From positions 1,131,386-1,195,385 of the forward strand of contig VZTJ01004779.1 of the NCBI GenBank assembly GCA_013397795.1: a DNA stretch of 64,000 nt, in the 5' to 3' direction. Positions 13,996 to 26,673 of the stretch are shown here, one piece after another (position 1 is the stretch's first letter; each line of letters starts with the position of its first letter). The notes under the pieces are model-generated. The model did not search any database. It saw nothing but the letters and a program-made list of their open reading frames with translations, and was not told the origin of the DNA. This DNA comes from Orthonyx spaldingii. Its lineage: Eukaryota > Chordata > Aves > Passeriformes > Orthonychidae. The translations under genes were made by a program, and so were the position numbers.

Positions 13996-14781
13996 TCATA
14001 CCTGAAAAGATTATCAATTTTGTTCCTAATAAAGCAATAATTTACCTATTTTAACCAAAGCATGGACATGACTGTTTCTTTTCCTCCAAATGCTAGACAG
14101 TCATTATTACATACAGAAATATCACATAATCATTTTCTTTACAAAAGAAACTGCTGTAAAACCATTGGCAAGTCTAGGCTAAAACAAGTTTTTCACCTCT
14201 ACAGGCACAGCCAGACCTGTGTTCCCTCCATAGAGACGATGCACAGTGGAACATTGCTGAAGAGTGAGGTGGAGGACAGGGTGAAAAGGGTGCATTTTGT
14301 GCATGTAACTACATTTCTGATCCTGAAGTATAGTTCTAAAGTGATACTAATTTCAACATTTCATAACTTCTGAGCCTTTAGCATTTTCAATTTCAAGGAA
14401 TGTATAACAGGGTTTTCTATATAATCAGTACTCATATGCCTTTGCACATATGTATATACTCAGTCTCACCCACAATATATACCAACAGTACCCACAAACT
14501 TTCACTCTAAAAGTATACATATTTTTAAGACACCCAAATGCTATTTTATTTTATGAGCTTTTGACTGAAGATGCAACCAAGAAAAGCTCCTGTATCTACT
14601 GGTTCCTTTATCAGCAAAGTTATGGACAAACCTATTCCATCCACAGGAGGCAATGCCCAGTCCCAAAGTATGAAACAGATGTTCTGTTAAACCATGTGGT
14701 CTGAGAGCTGGGTACAGCCATGTGCATTCAGACTCAGATTAAGGAAGTTGAACATAAAACAGAAAAATGAAAAATACATAC

Positions 14782-14889
14782 AGCTAATTTGCTTAGATTG
14801 GTCAGCATTTCATTTTGATCTCCAAAGCCAGTTGTGTGAATTTTGTTCACAGCATCCTCTTTCTCAGTAAGCCATGCATCAAAAAGGCA
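14782..14889 (-). CDS. DMD: DMD exon 15 (spectrin repeat R3)
   Basis: This 108-bp exon equals the human length and is in phase 0 at both ends. It reads CLFDAWLTEKEDAVNKIHTT then GFGDQNEML and ends KLA, matching human residues 569-604 and forming helix A and part of helix B of spectrin repeat R3. The acceptor is ttttatttcag. The donor is GCT before gtatgt, with an unusual T at the last exon base. Because intron 14 is so short, exons 14 and 15 are probably recognised together across the intron. Confidence 0.97.
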
Positions 14890-15009
14890 CTGAAATAAAA
14901 GTGGAGAGAAAAAGTTTCAGTCAGGCCTTTCCTATATATATTATATATTATCATATTTCCTATAATATTTTGAAGAACATTCCAGTTTATAACTTAGAAA
15001 GCTACTCAC
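14890..15009 (-). other. DMD: DMD intron 14 (120 bp)
   Basis: This very short intron has a strong donor (gtgagt) and a strong acceptor (ttttatttcag). Its length is a multiple of three, but retention would introduce a TAA stop at the 23rd codon read in frame from exon 14. The middle is AT-rich. From memory the human intron 14 is also about 0.1 kb, so the small size appears to be an old feature of the gene. Confidence 0.95.
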
Positions 15010-15111
15010 CTGCTCTTCTGCAAAATGCTGCCATTTACGAAGAATATCTTGCAGAAGGACCCATCGCTCTTCTGTCCATCTACAGATGGCTGCCCACCGC
15101 TTTCCAAAGTG
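15010..15111 (-). CDS. DMD: DMD exon 14 (R2/R3 junction)
   Basis: This 102-bp exon equals the human length and is in phase 0 at both ends. It reads HFGKRWAAICRWTEERWVLL followed by QDILRKWQ and ends EEQ. This is helix C of spectrin repeat R2 running into R3, with the characteristic triple Trp pattern, equivalent to human residues 535-568. The acceptor is tctctccag and the donor CAG before gtgagt, both strong. It is separated from exon 15 by only 120 bp, the smallest intron in the window and, from memory, also the smallest in human DMD. Confidence 0.97.
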
Positions 15112-18100
15112 CTGGAGAGAAAGAAATACAAAAGAGAGTGTTGCATTTATTTATTTTTTTCTTTCTAAACAAAAAAAAGCTGTTTTCCCTATGGCATTAC
15201 AAATTTTTTATGGAAACATTTCCCTAATCCACTTTTTTTTTCAGGCATACGCCCTTAAAATACGTTGCATGTCACACTCAAATGGATTTTAGCACCATTT
15301 GAAATAAAATCAAAATGGAGAGAATAGGGAAAGCAATAGATCTAAACACAGAATATTTTAATACTAATCTACAGACAGTTTTCTAGCAAGTCTCCAGTAC
15401 TACACTTTCAAAAACCCAATCTATTTCAAAACTTCATGATGCCCAAACCAGAACTACTTGAAACATAAACATGATGGCCCAAAGATATGGTCAAAGAAAA
15501 AAAGCATTTGGCTTTTAAGCTGCATCATCAGTAGAGTTGGTCAAAGTTCTTGACTCTTTTAAAATATTGCAATGGAGAAAACCCCACCATTAAAAACGTC
15601 CACACCAGCACAAATCCCACTGAGGTTTCCCAGGTATTTGCAGCATATGCTACTGCGTACATATTTAGATTACATAAAACACCACCTTGCTCTCCTATTT
15701 TAGTTGATGATACAAAATTTTTATTGCAATGATTTATAGTAACTTAATTACCTCTGGGCATCAGATGCAAATTATTCAGCTGTTCCCAAATTTAAAAAAA
15801 TCTCTTATAAACATCTGAAAGATACTCTATACTACTACATCCTTAATTTTTAGTCCACTTCAAAAGCACATCCTGACAAAAAGATAATAATTTCTTCCTT
15901 TTTTCATATTTAGTTATTTACTTCATGACTCTTATGGGTCCATTACAACTTGAGATATTATATGATGCTGTATCTTTTGTATTTACATATTTCTCATAGG
16001 GATTATAATTTAATTTTAGCAAAAATGTAGCATCCAAGTAGTGGATTCTTAAAACCAAGGGATTAAAGTTAGAACTATATTTTCTTCAAGGAATAAAAAA
16101 TTTAAATTTCACTTCCTAGGATATGAACGATAAAATTTCAGAAGCCATCTGAATTTGTTGCTTTAGCAATTTTATGTCACAGTAAAAACTCACCAGATAT
16201 ATTTTTTCCATTTAGTGAACACTGACACCATAAAAATAGTCAGTTGAATATTTTTTACCTTGCTAATTACTAGTTCAAAAATTATAAGCATATATTTCCT
16301 CATAGATGTTTTATAAAAATCCTCATACCTGAATATCTTTTAAATATCTCACATCCAAGCAGCTGACTTTTCTTAATGATTCCCATGAAAAAAATAATTT
16401 TCTCTCAACAACTGCAATAACATCTCCTTCAATTATCACTGTGGTATACCATCAAAAGGATTTTTTCTTTGGTCCTTTAGAAAACATCAAAACCTCAAGA
16501 GAACAAGTTAAAATATCTGGCTCTGCATTAACTCTGAGAAATATATTGACTTGCACAGCAAAAAAGTTAATACAAAATCCTGTTTTCAGCATATGATTTC
16601 AAAGAGACACAAAATCTACCTTTTTTTCCCCTCAATAATTTGACAAGATCTTTTATTTTAATAAAGTAAGCAAAATGACCAAGTAACTGCACTGATAAAA
16701 GTGCTGATTCTGTGACCTACCTTAAATCTAGTTATTTCTCATGAGAGGCCATAACAACCACGAGACCAAGACACACTGTTTGGTTGAACAGATTTAAAAC
16801 ATGAAGTTCCAAGTCTGAAATATCATGTCAGGACTGTTATTTATAAAGTAGTTATTATACTAAATCATATGGTGCTCGACTTTAGCTCTCTATTCACATC
16901 AAACAATTGCCTGTGTGATGCCCAGAAACTCAGACTGCACCAAGTGTTCCTAACACCTGGGAAAACAAATGTTCAGAGAAATTAACTGAAACTACACTAA
17001 CAATTAAAATGCCCTCCTGCAAAAAAATGCCTTTCCTTACAGCCACAACTTGAATTTTTAGAGAAATCTGTACGCAAAAGAAGATTTTTTTTTTCTACTC
17101 AGAGAACACTGAAAGAATATTCCTTATGACTATAAAAAACAGATGATGAAATATTTTTAGTCTGCTAAAAGGTCAAGTAAGGAAGCATGAGAACAGGAGA
17201 AAATGAGTAAAACAAACATCACTGGAGTGAAATAATGCACTTCAAGCCTGCAACGAATGGACTTTATGTGACAAATGATTTCTAATCAGGTACAGCTATT
17301 CACTTTTTAAAATAATGAGAAAAAATGGAAAAATGCTTTTGCCTATATCCAAAATTAATTCTTTACAACAGAATACTTAGGCCACTAATAGAATTTCTAC
17401 CATATAACCATACATTTTGTGTGTGGTTCTGAAATGCTCAACATTTCACACACCAACAAAAGGAGTAGGAAAAACAAACAGGATAAACTGGAAGCACTGG
17501 TCAGGTCCCACGGCTATGATATCTTTCACCTTAATGAAACTTGGTTGAATGAGTCCCACAATTGGAGTTCTGGGATGGAGAACTCCAGGCTGCTCAGGAT
17601 GTAAAGTATTCTACAGGGAATTAAGAGAAACTTCTCGATCAGTAGCCATTGTCCTTATAGGAGATTTCAACTTCCCAGACATCAACCAGGAATATCATAC
17701 TGTTGTGATGAGGAGGTCTTGGAAACCCCTGAAGTTTGTAGCACACAACTTCCTGTCATAACTGCTTAGTGAGTCAGCTGAAATAGTCCATTTTTTAACA
17801 TTCCTCACTTATTTTGATGTATTTTTATAAGAACTACCCATATATCATCTTCAATCAAAGGACAGTGAATAATATGAATATATAATTCTGGAAATTATAC
17901 TCTCAGCTCCTTTACCCCAGCAGAGGAATAAGCCATCAAGTAGCATTTGATACACTTAATACAGATTTCTTTCTAGCACAGACCCTGACCCCTGAAGCCT
18001 GGGGAAGCCTCTAATTTGAGCTAGCCCACAAGAGTCCTTGAGAGACCTGTTGTCTGCTGGGTATGATTAGGGAAAAATCTCCCTGCATTCATGGTTTCTC

Positions 18101-20992
18101 TTTGTTATCCAGACATTCCTCTGAGCTGAAGATAGTTCCTCACATTTTTCCTGTAGAATCGAGTCAGAGTGCAGCAACAGATTTTGTAGTAAAGTCCTTT
18201 GATTTTGCAGCACTAAATATAGATTTGAGCCTTATTCAGCAGTTGCTTTGGTAAATCCTTGGATTGAGTTTAATTGGGGTCTTGGAGTTTTAAGTCTAAA
18301 TAGTTGGTTCTCAGTAGCAGCATAAACAGAGCCTCTCACATGTCACACACTGACATGTTAAGTAAAGTAATGTAAAAGTTTTAATATTCACACTCACCCA
18401 ATCTGGCTGTAGTCTCTCAAAAGTGCCTTGGGGCGACAGCTGTTTCTAAGAAAAGCCCTGCAACTGCGTTTACTTTTATTTTTCCAAGCAAGGTTAAATT
18501 TTTAGTCGATAATTTGTTTCAGGGGACACTTTTGGCTTCTATGTCATTAATTGTCTCTTAAATAGACTTTTTAGCGTAGACAGTAAAACTTAAGAACTTC
18601 TATACAGTTCATGTAAATCAGTAGATATTCTGGTCAACCTTTCTGAGACCTAAAATCTCAAAAAGTTCATTTTAGGCTTCACAAAATTGTTTTATGCAGA
18701 CATTTGAAAAAAAAAAAAAAACAAACCAATACATACATATTTATACGTATGAAAATATTTCAGGAATTATCACCTCAAAAAGAAAGGCATAACTGAATTG
18801 CATCTGCTTGGAAAATGCATCTTTGACTATTACATGGAAATAATTGCTCATTTTCTTCCTAATCTGATTCTGACCAGCATCTCAGTGAGCCAGTCTTATT
18901 AAGCTCTTTTGTCTGACAGTTCATGCTCTTATTCTTTTCTACTTTTAGAAGTCAGACTGACAGATACATAATCAAGCTTGGAACTTTTCTCCATTGTGCT
19001 TTTTGTCAAATGCTCTAATAGTTGTGCCTGACAACACATTGTATCTCCTGTGCTTATATTCAGACTGCAAGTGAAATGAAAAACAAAAATTCCAAACAGT
19101 TCCTGTACACAAAAAAAGAGGTGTAACATTTCACTAGGACAGTAAGTGGACTGTGGTAACTCAGTTCTCCTGGGCTTTAAAGTATGAAAGCTTCCACACT
19201 TCCTAACACTCTAAACCGTATAGTTTTATATCTGTATTTGGGGTTTGTTAACATTTGTAATATTGCTACATATTCTTTGCCTTCCAGAGCAATGGGATTA
19301 TTGAGTCTTCTCTCAGATCCTTTTGTGAGAGAGTGTGAATAAAGGATATAACAAAAGAGCAAATGGACAGTTCCACACCACCCCACGCTCTGCTCAGAGG
19401 AGGCCTGTGTTGTAGGGTGAGAGGGCTCAGGAATTGTCTTGCTAGCATCTTGCAAGGAATATACTTTTTCCAATTGGGCACACTTTATGCAAAAACAGGT
19501 GCTTTCTGCACTAGTACATTTACAAATGGTGTATTCCCACTGTGTTTCATTTACATTCATTTTTCATTATGTTTCTTGAAGGTATTTCAGTAAAGTCTGA
19601 GTCCTATTTTGGGTTTTATTCCAATATGGGTCAGCCACAGAGGTTGCACAGGATACTTAATAGTACCTTTGCAACCATTGTAATAATATGGGATGAAGCT
19701 GTGTCAACTGATGTTCCCTTAATTCTTCTTTCTGAAGACATGTAATTATATTAAACGTCTAATAACCCACCAACTTTTCATTTGTTTTTCACGCTATCAA
19801 ACTTTTTCACTTCTACATCTTCTAATTCATGAAGAACCATAAATATCAAATACTATTAATTATTTTTTTTCTTCTTCCATTCAAGATATTTTACAAGTTT
19901 AATTTAGCTTCCAGAGCCATGTTCTTGCTATGGATCTGCTTTATTCCACTGAACAGTTCCAAGGAGCTGGCTGGCATGAAATTCTGGAGGGTTACGACTA
20001 TTTAGAGCAGGTACACCACAGTTCCAACACTTAAGATGAAGTCAAAAGGAATTAATAATTATGGATCAGTAGAGGCTGTGTTGTTATCTTGGCTGGGCTG
20101 TGCTCCTTGAGTGACTAAGTAGTTGCAGTAGAGAAAACTGAGACATATTTGAAGTGACAGTGCTCAGCATTTTAGCCAAACCTACTCTAAATTCCAAACC
20201 AGTTACTGATTTACTGGTACTGGTAGCTAAATTAGCTACATCCAAGACAGCACACAGATACCTGTCTGTGCTACAGCTATACCTTCTGGCTGAATGTATT
20301 GATAGCTTCTCTAGAGAAGCCTTGGGTTTTAATGATTTAAAACTCACAAACTCTTATTTTCTTGGGTAATGAAATAAAACAAAAGAAAAACACTTTCTCC
20401 TTTCTGAAAGAGAAAAATAGAAGGAATCTTGGTTGTAATATTGCAATTCCTCTTGAGCTGTGTCCCTGGATTTCTGACCACCAACACAAGAGAAGCCTCC
20501 TTGAGTGTATCTCAACGTTAATTATCCACTTTCATTTATCTAATTTCATTCAGAAGTTACAGTAAAAGCACTGGAATATAAATAATACTGCAATAGCAAC
20601 TTTTTAAAGATGTAAATGAAAGAGTGAACTTTTATAATGAGCAAGTTAATATCTGACAACTTTTAGACTATCTTGGCTGCTAGCTCTACCACAAATGTAT
20701 TTCCAATGTGTGATTCTTTTAAAGATACTCCAGTAATTGTATTTAGAAAATACAACTGAATGATAATTCCCTTCATTTCCTAAGAAACATGGCCATGAGA
20801 AAATAATGGGAAATAAATTATTACTTTGTCCCAAAAAGTGTTTTAGATAAACACAGCATAATCTTAATATTTCTTGATAACCATTATTTGTCTACAAATT
20901 ACGATCTTGTACACATTCACTGTCTGATTTTGCTTATTTTAAACATCTCCTATTTCAGTTTTCTGGGACCAGTATTGCCGTTTAGTCATTAC
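15112..20992 (-). other. DMD: DMD intron 13 (5881 bp)
   Basis: This intron lies between the exon 13 donor (gtaatg) and the exon 14 acceptor. Apart from a CR1 5'-region fragment at about 17.4-17.8 kb and a poly-A run near 18.7 kb, I see only unique AT-rich sequence. Confidence 0.9.
17420..17800 (+). pseudogene. CR1 endonuclease-region fragment, broken
   Basis: The plus strand encodes pieces of the CR1 ORF2 endonuclease. One frame has NKQDKLEALVRSHGYDIF followed by LNETWLNESHNWSSGM. Another frame has RSVAIVLIGDFNFPDINQEY followed by KFVAHNFLS and then a stop. The two pieces are in different frames and the middle of the endonuclease is missing between them, so the copy has an internal deletion and cannot encode an enzyme. 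It is unusual in keeping the 5' part of the ORF while lacking the CR1 3' end. It lies antisense to DMD. Confidence 0.85.
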
Positions 20993-21112
20993 CTGAAGCT
21001 GCTCTTCCAGTGCAGCAGTAGCTCTGTCTCCACTGTTTTCGTCCACCACCACTACCATATGGGTTAGGGAATTCACCTTGACCTGTTCCTGTTCCAGATC
21101 TTCTTGAAATGC
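20993..21112 (-). CDS. DMD: DMD exon 13 (spectrin repeat R2)
   Basis: This 120-bp exon equals the human length and is in phase 0 at both ends. The 40 residues start AFQEDLEQEQVKVNSLTHMV, continue VVVDENSGD and end AALEEQLQ, matching human residues 495-534 at most positions. It forms the middle helix of spectrin repeat R2. The acceptor is preceded by an A/T-rich stretch ending ttatag, with little pyrimidine tract. The donor is CAG before gtaatg. Skipping this exon would keep the frame. Confidence 0.97.
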
Positions 21113-21665
21113 CTATAATTAATCATACATATTAGAGAATGTGTCCCAAAATAAATTAACAAAAAAAGTACCATTAACTGATCGACTTGTATAACTAACC
21201 AGCTATGAGAATTTCAGAGTTTAAAGTTACTCACTCACAAGTCCTACCTCTTAATACAATATTCCAGACTGAAAATTTGGCATGAGAAATGGTTTAGTGT
21301 ATGTAGCTGATCTACAGAGATTCACATAATATGTATATATACCAATAGCCTGCAGATTTTAGATAGCCACTGAATTCGATTTTGTACTTCATATTAATAT
21401 ATGAAAATATTTATTGTTTTTTCAGAATTGTAAGAATATTAAAAATCACATGGATTTAATTAAACAAACACACATACTAACTTCAGCGTGGCTCTCCTAT
21501 AGCATTACTTACATAGGAGAAAACTTCTCAGAAGGTGACCCACCTTTGGGAGACTCATGGAGCACCCTAGTTTCACTCACTGCAGAAACCAGGAAACTAA
21601 GCAAGAAACAAAGGCATTTCATGATTCCTGCATGTCTGAAGAAAAACTTTCTAAACTTTCTTGCC

Positions 21666-21718
21666 TTTTTTTTTTTTNNNNNNNNNNNNNNNNNNNNNNN
21701 NNNNTTTTTTTTTTTTTT
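21666..21718. repeat. Poly-T tract containing a 27-base assembly gap
   Basis: Twelve T, then N at 21678-21704, then fourteen T. The gap sits inside the homopolymer, so its true length is unknown. Translations that cross it are artefacts. Confidence 0.95.
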
Positions 21719-23896
21719 ACTTTCCATGAAAGATGGAACCCCTGCTTTGCTAGAGTCAGATAAAATCAAAACCAGTCCAGCTCTGGCACCAGGGAACTGA
21801 GCAGCCAGACACAGACATATTTTCTCCTTCCTTTGCTGAGGCACAGCAAGAGGACAAACAACAAAAACAGAAGGATATAAAAAAGTGATGGTATTGAAAA
21901 TTAAAGCCACAGAGAAGACCTCATACCACTCCTCTGAAAGAAACCCCAAGATATCCAGACTCCATCTTGTCTGACACACTTTTCAAGTGTCTCTAACGTG
22001 CTTCAAACCAACAAAAGAATGGGGGAAATGAAAGTCCTGGAATATGTCCTCAGTACTTCAGCTGAGTGTGTTCCAGGGATTAATGCATATATAGTGGGAT
22101 AGTTACAGTCTGAAAAATAACATGGCCTTATCACACAAGAAACTTTGACTATATAACCAACTATATTGAATTTTACCATGTCAAAAGTAGACTAATTCAC
22201 TCAGGTATGAAGAATAAGTCCTTGCTGAAGATAAGGTCATGCATTCTAAACCTCATTTCGTAAGACATCTTACTTTTATTTGAAAATTTAGAAAATAAAA
22301 CATGATGTAGTTATAAGCAATAGGAAAGGAATTCACAGACTACCTTGTTTTTAGGGCATAAATGTCTTACCACACATTTCAGAGTTAATTTCTTTCATGG
22401 ACATATTGAGACAATATAAGAATCCTCCTTTTTCTGACTTTCATGCCTGTGAGTACCATTTGCTTCAAAGAGCTAGACTATAAAACAATTCTCAAGGACT
22501 GTGAAGTACACTAAATTGTTAGAGCCATCCCTGGAATTTAGACTTCTCAACATTTTATGACCCAGCACTTGATCAGCGAAGAGGAGGCAGAGCACTCATG
22601 GATCACAGTGTATAATACAGCTCACTTCCCCCATGTTTAACCCTCTTCTTAAGCCATACAAAACAAATTCATTGCTCTGCAAGCCTATAGCCATGGACAA
22701 GGTGACTTTTATTTTCTTATTAGTTGGAATCTGACAGATGGCATCCCAGAACAAAACCAGAGTTAGCAATGCTCTGCAAGTGCAGGAGTGGATGGCACTT
22801 TGGAAGTGGGAGTCTCACACACATTGTGAAAGACTTGAGAAGTCATGGAACAGATGAACCAGAAAGTTGAGTCATTATCTAATCCTCAGGCAGATTCAAA
22901 TTACTCTGAGGTAAAGGACTGCTCTTGATAACCCAAGTGTCTATTTTTACCATGAAATTCATTGGTGAAAATTGTTTGTTTACAGTATCTTGTTGGAACA
23001 GGAATTTACAAAGGATAGTCTCAAGGCAAGAGCACGCTCTGTTCAAATCATTTAAATTGAAATTTCTAACAAGTTGTCCTGAGCTTATTAGAGAAACAGC
23101 AAATTTTCAGGGACTTAAAATGTAAGACGGATATAGATGTTGACGAATCAAGACAGCAACAACAGAAACTCATAAAACTCCACAGTTCCTTTAATTCCTA
23201 TCTATCATATAACAACTTACACAACTCCAACATAATCTAGTTCAAAGTTAATAAAACTGTCTACCAAAGTCATCCAAGTACCCAAAGACAAATCCATCCT
23301 GATATCTGGACACTGAAGAAGTGTCTCATTTTACCTTTTAAATTAATTTGAAGTACTAAAAGTCTTAGCTCTAAAATAGCTTAGATGTTTTAGAAAGTTA
23401 ATGAAACTATAAAAATCTACTAACTATATATCATAGAACAATAATTTGGAGTAATAAAACCAGTGCAATTAAAAGTGCAATTTTTTTATTAATTATAATA
23501 TTTCCAATACAATATTCTGCTTGGACAGCTTAATAGTCCTCAGATTATTACTGAAAAGTAGCTTTCTCCCTTTACTAAATTATAAGGAAGGGATAATTGT
23601 AACAGGAGACAAAATACTTAAAACATTACTGCACAAAACAATAGTTTACTGAAATGTTTAACTGTTATTCCAAAATATATTGACTATGCCAGATTTCTTA
23701 CCAGAACTCCACACCTTTCTAATGACATAAAATTTAGATTCTAGAGTTCACTGCTACTTCAGTCCACTCAGAAAATTTTCAGTACTATGAAGATATTAAC
23801 CTTATATATTTCTGAACTAAGCAGCATGCTGGAAAGAACGTTGTGTTCTTTCTCTGGTCTGAGTGTTGGATGCCATTCCCAATACGCATTAGTGAT

Positions 23897-23920
23897 ATTT
23901 TTATTTATTTATTTATTTTT
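23897..23920. repeat. (TTTA)n microsatellite
   Basis: About five near-perfect ttta units are flanked by T runs. Confidence 0.85.
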
Positions 23921-26054
23921 GTTATAGGACCCAGCACAGAAACTAAAGTGTCAATCCCAAGAACCCAAGGCCAATATTTTTGCAATATCATTTTAAAATA
24001 CATAGAATAAAGAAATCAGATGTATGGAAGTTGTAAGTCAAAGGGGGATACATAACATGAAATAAAAAGAGTGAAAATTAGCTACTAATGAATAGGTAAA
24101 GAGAGGAAGGTAAAACTATATGGGGAAAGAGGAGACAGAGACAGAATGACAACAACTCAAACCTCTCATGTTTGCTGAAGTCTGTTTCATTTGAAATGAT
24201 GATTGGCTATTATATCCTCTAACTTTTGGTTCCTCTTATGAACTTAAAAAGCATTGTTTTCTGATACAACCAGAGTCATGTGAGACTAAGAGATGTGAAG
24301 GGTGTTGGGTTTTGCTTTTTTGTTTCCTTGTTTAATAATGAAGCAATAACTGCCCATTGTTTTAACCCTTATTCTAGGAGGTAGCTTTGCTGTATAAAAT
24401 ATACAATAAAATCATATGAAACTTTCTCTCAATAATTGAAAGAATGGAAAACCCTGTTCTTTGACTTCTGACTAAGGCAAATGATAAATGAATACAAATG
24501 TAATTAAAATTAAACCCCAAACATTTTATTTCCAGCATTTCTAGCTAGATTGCCTCCTGCACATTAAACAGATTTGAAAAGTAGTACACATAAATAAATA
24601 ATGTTCACTAACTCAACACACCAAGAATGAAGAACTAGTATGTGGAAAAGAGATTTCTGCACGTCTTCACTCAGAATATTCAAATACATGTTAAATACTC
24701 ATTTTTCTCAGTATTAGAAAGAAGCAGCATAAAGAGATTGCATAAATAAAAAGATTACATTTTATGTTAGCATCCAAGCACATAATGCATAGAAATGAGT
24801 ACAGTTATTCAAGTCTTACTACTGATCTGTTCAAAATCTTTCATGTTTCTTTCTCTAATTACCATTTCATAATTACCTACTGTCTTTTTTAAAAAGAAAA
24901 TGTAATGTCAGAAAATGTCCTTAGCTAGCAAACCCACATACTGAAATGCAATGTCTCCTCACAGGGCAAGCACAGACAGCACAAACAGCAGCAGGAGCTG
25001 TAGAATTTGTATTCTTCTTCAGTAGCACTCCTTAATCAGAATGCAAAGAAATCATCTTTAACACACAAGTGGATCATGAAGTCTTTTGCAGCTTTTGACC
25101 TCTTTTGAAAAGAACTGTAAAAGCTGATTTCACTTTGAATTGTTTTTCAGGATGATCTGCCTTCTAAAACCTGGATTAGCACTGACACAGGCCGTGAAGC
25201 ATCAGGTGCTAAAATCTCTCAAGATACCATGGACCAGAACTGCTTTGAGCCACTGATGTAGAAACAGTAACAGGTCACCACATTAAATCTCCACCACCTC
25301 AAAAATCATCTCTGCTTTCTGTACTTTTCTGTGTTTCCTTACCATCATCTCCATGTGCTAGAGACACATATATAATTTATTTTTAAACCTAAATTAATAT
25401 GAAGAAAGGCAATCTAATCCAGTAAATGGAATAAATCTATTACACAATCTATTACACTCTCTTTTTAGTTCTTATTTTTTTCAATTAAAAAATTACCCTC
25501 ATGTAATGTGGGAAAAAAATGGCCAAATTCCTTCTTATGTTCTATTTATGAGTTTGTTATTTTTTTGTTATTCAAATAAATTGTCAAAAAGTATTTTCTA
25601 CAGTTAAAAAGGAGTGCATGTTACAGTGCATAATATATATTCAGTGCAAATATATATTCAGAATCTCGGAAGTCCTAACAAGATTATGTGCTCTGACTAC
25701 TGCATTATTGCTGCTACAACATGTAAGGGAAAAAAATAGAATGTAAAAAAATACACAAGTATTAAAAAATCAGATATATATTCTTACTGTAATGTAATGA
25801 AAAGATGTTGCAGTTGCCTTGCATATTCTATTATATTGCTTATATATAAAAAGAAAGCAATTTTTTTTAATATCGGAATAAAACTCACAGTTGTGATAAA
25901 GCAAGTCTACAAAAGCTTGTTAACTGTACAGAACAATAAATATTAAACTAAGATTTAATATTACTTTGCTATGCTCTAATGGCAGGAGCAGAGCTTTTAA
26001 AATGTCAAACACCCGGTTTGGTTTTTATGCCTTTGGAAGCACACCACAGCATAC

Positions 26055-26205
26055 CTTATGCTCTTCTATTTGATGCTTTAGGTCCTCTAGATCTGGACCT
26101 AAGGGCTCCAAATCGATTTTCTTTGTCCTTTCCTCTGTTTTTGTCAGCCAATCAGCTAACTGGGCTAGCTGCTGATTCTGCAGGTCCATTAGGACTTTAT
26201 GTAAA
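26055..26205 (-). CDS. DMD: DMD exon 12 (R1/R2 junction)
   Basis: This 151-bp exon equals the human length and runs from phase 2 to phase 0. The protein reads LHKVLMDLQNQQLAQL, then ADWLTKTEERT, then EPLGPDLEDLK and ends EEHK, matching human residues 444-494. It covers the end of helix C of spectrin repeat R1 and helix A of R2, with the repeat-typical Trp in ADWLTKTE. The acceptor is ttgttttgcag and the donor AAG before gtatgc. A CR1 fragment begins about 130 bp upstream of the acceptor, in intron 11. Confidence 0.97.
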
Positions 26206-26335
26206 CTGCAAAACAAAGAAAATTAATTAGACTTTATAAGTTAAGAAAACAACAGGCAGAAATATTTGCCCTATATATTAACTGATTTTCACAAGGTTAC
26301 ATTTGAAGGCAGAATAGAAATATATATTTTCAAAG

Positions 26336-26504
26336 GGGAACAGGCTCCCCAGAGCAGTGTTTACAGCACCAAGGACAGAGCTCAGGAAGTGTGGACAATT
26401 CTCATGCACAGGGAGTGACTGTTGGGGTGTCTGTGCAGGGCCAGGAGTGGGACTCAACGGTCCTGATGAGTATAATCGAACTCAGAAAATTCTGTGCTTC
26501 TATG
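26336..26504 (+). mobile_element. CR1 retroposon fragment (3' end)
   Basis: The plus strand matches a CR1 3' end: ggaacaggctccccagagca, then the ttacagcaccaagg segment, ctgtgcagggccaggagt, a degraded gatgatcc-type motif, and a terminal ttctgtgcttctatga resembling the CR1 ATTCTATGA end. It is antisense to DMD and begins about 130 bp from the exon 12 acceptor. Confidence 0.85.
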
Positions 26505-26651
26505 AAGGAGGTGACTGAATTTTTTTTTAAATAGTTTTGATTTAGACAAACTGTTTTGAAGATTTTTCTTTAGTAACTGACTACATCATGTAATATTATG
26601 TCTATTAACGCTTTGTCCTCCAGTTGCATTTCTATTAGAGCTGGAGTTTGG

Positions 26652-26673
26652 GTTTGTTTGTTTGTTTGTTTTT
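26652..26673. repeat. (TTTG)n microsatellite
   Basis: Five gttt units in a row, ending in a T run. Confidence 0.85.

Larger units (their letters stand above)
9741..14781 (-). other. DMD: DMD intron 15 (5041 bp)
   Basis: This intron lies between the exon 15 donor and the exon 16 acceptor. It holds A/C-rich simple sequence at 9780-9840 and 10105-10172, and an AT-rich block near 13.9 kb. No transposon or gene was recognised elsewhere. A 103-codon open frame at 14062-14373 (+) has no similarity I recognise and looks like chance. Confidence 0.9.
21113..26054 (-). other. DMD: DMD intron 12 (4942 bp)
   Basis: This intron lies between the exon 12 donor (gtatgc) and the exon 13 acceptor. It includes a poly-T run interrupted by an assembly gap at 21678-21704 and a short (TTTA)n repeat. 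No transposon or gene was recognised in the remainder. Confidence 0.9.

Noticed and set aside
14062..14373. 103-codon plus-strand open frame in intron 15
   Set aside because: It has no recognisable domain, no splice context and low-complexity AT-rich codons; chance is the simplest explanation.
19177..19560. 127-codon minus-strand open frame in intron 13
   Set aside because: It is overlapped by other frames on both strands, lacks similarity and lies in an intron with no splice support.
21414..21979. Open frames of 128 (+) and 156 (-) codons
   Set aside because: Both run through the N gap and its poly-T flanks, so their length is artificial and their sequence is unsupported.
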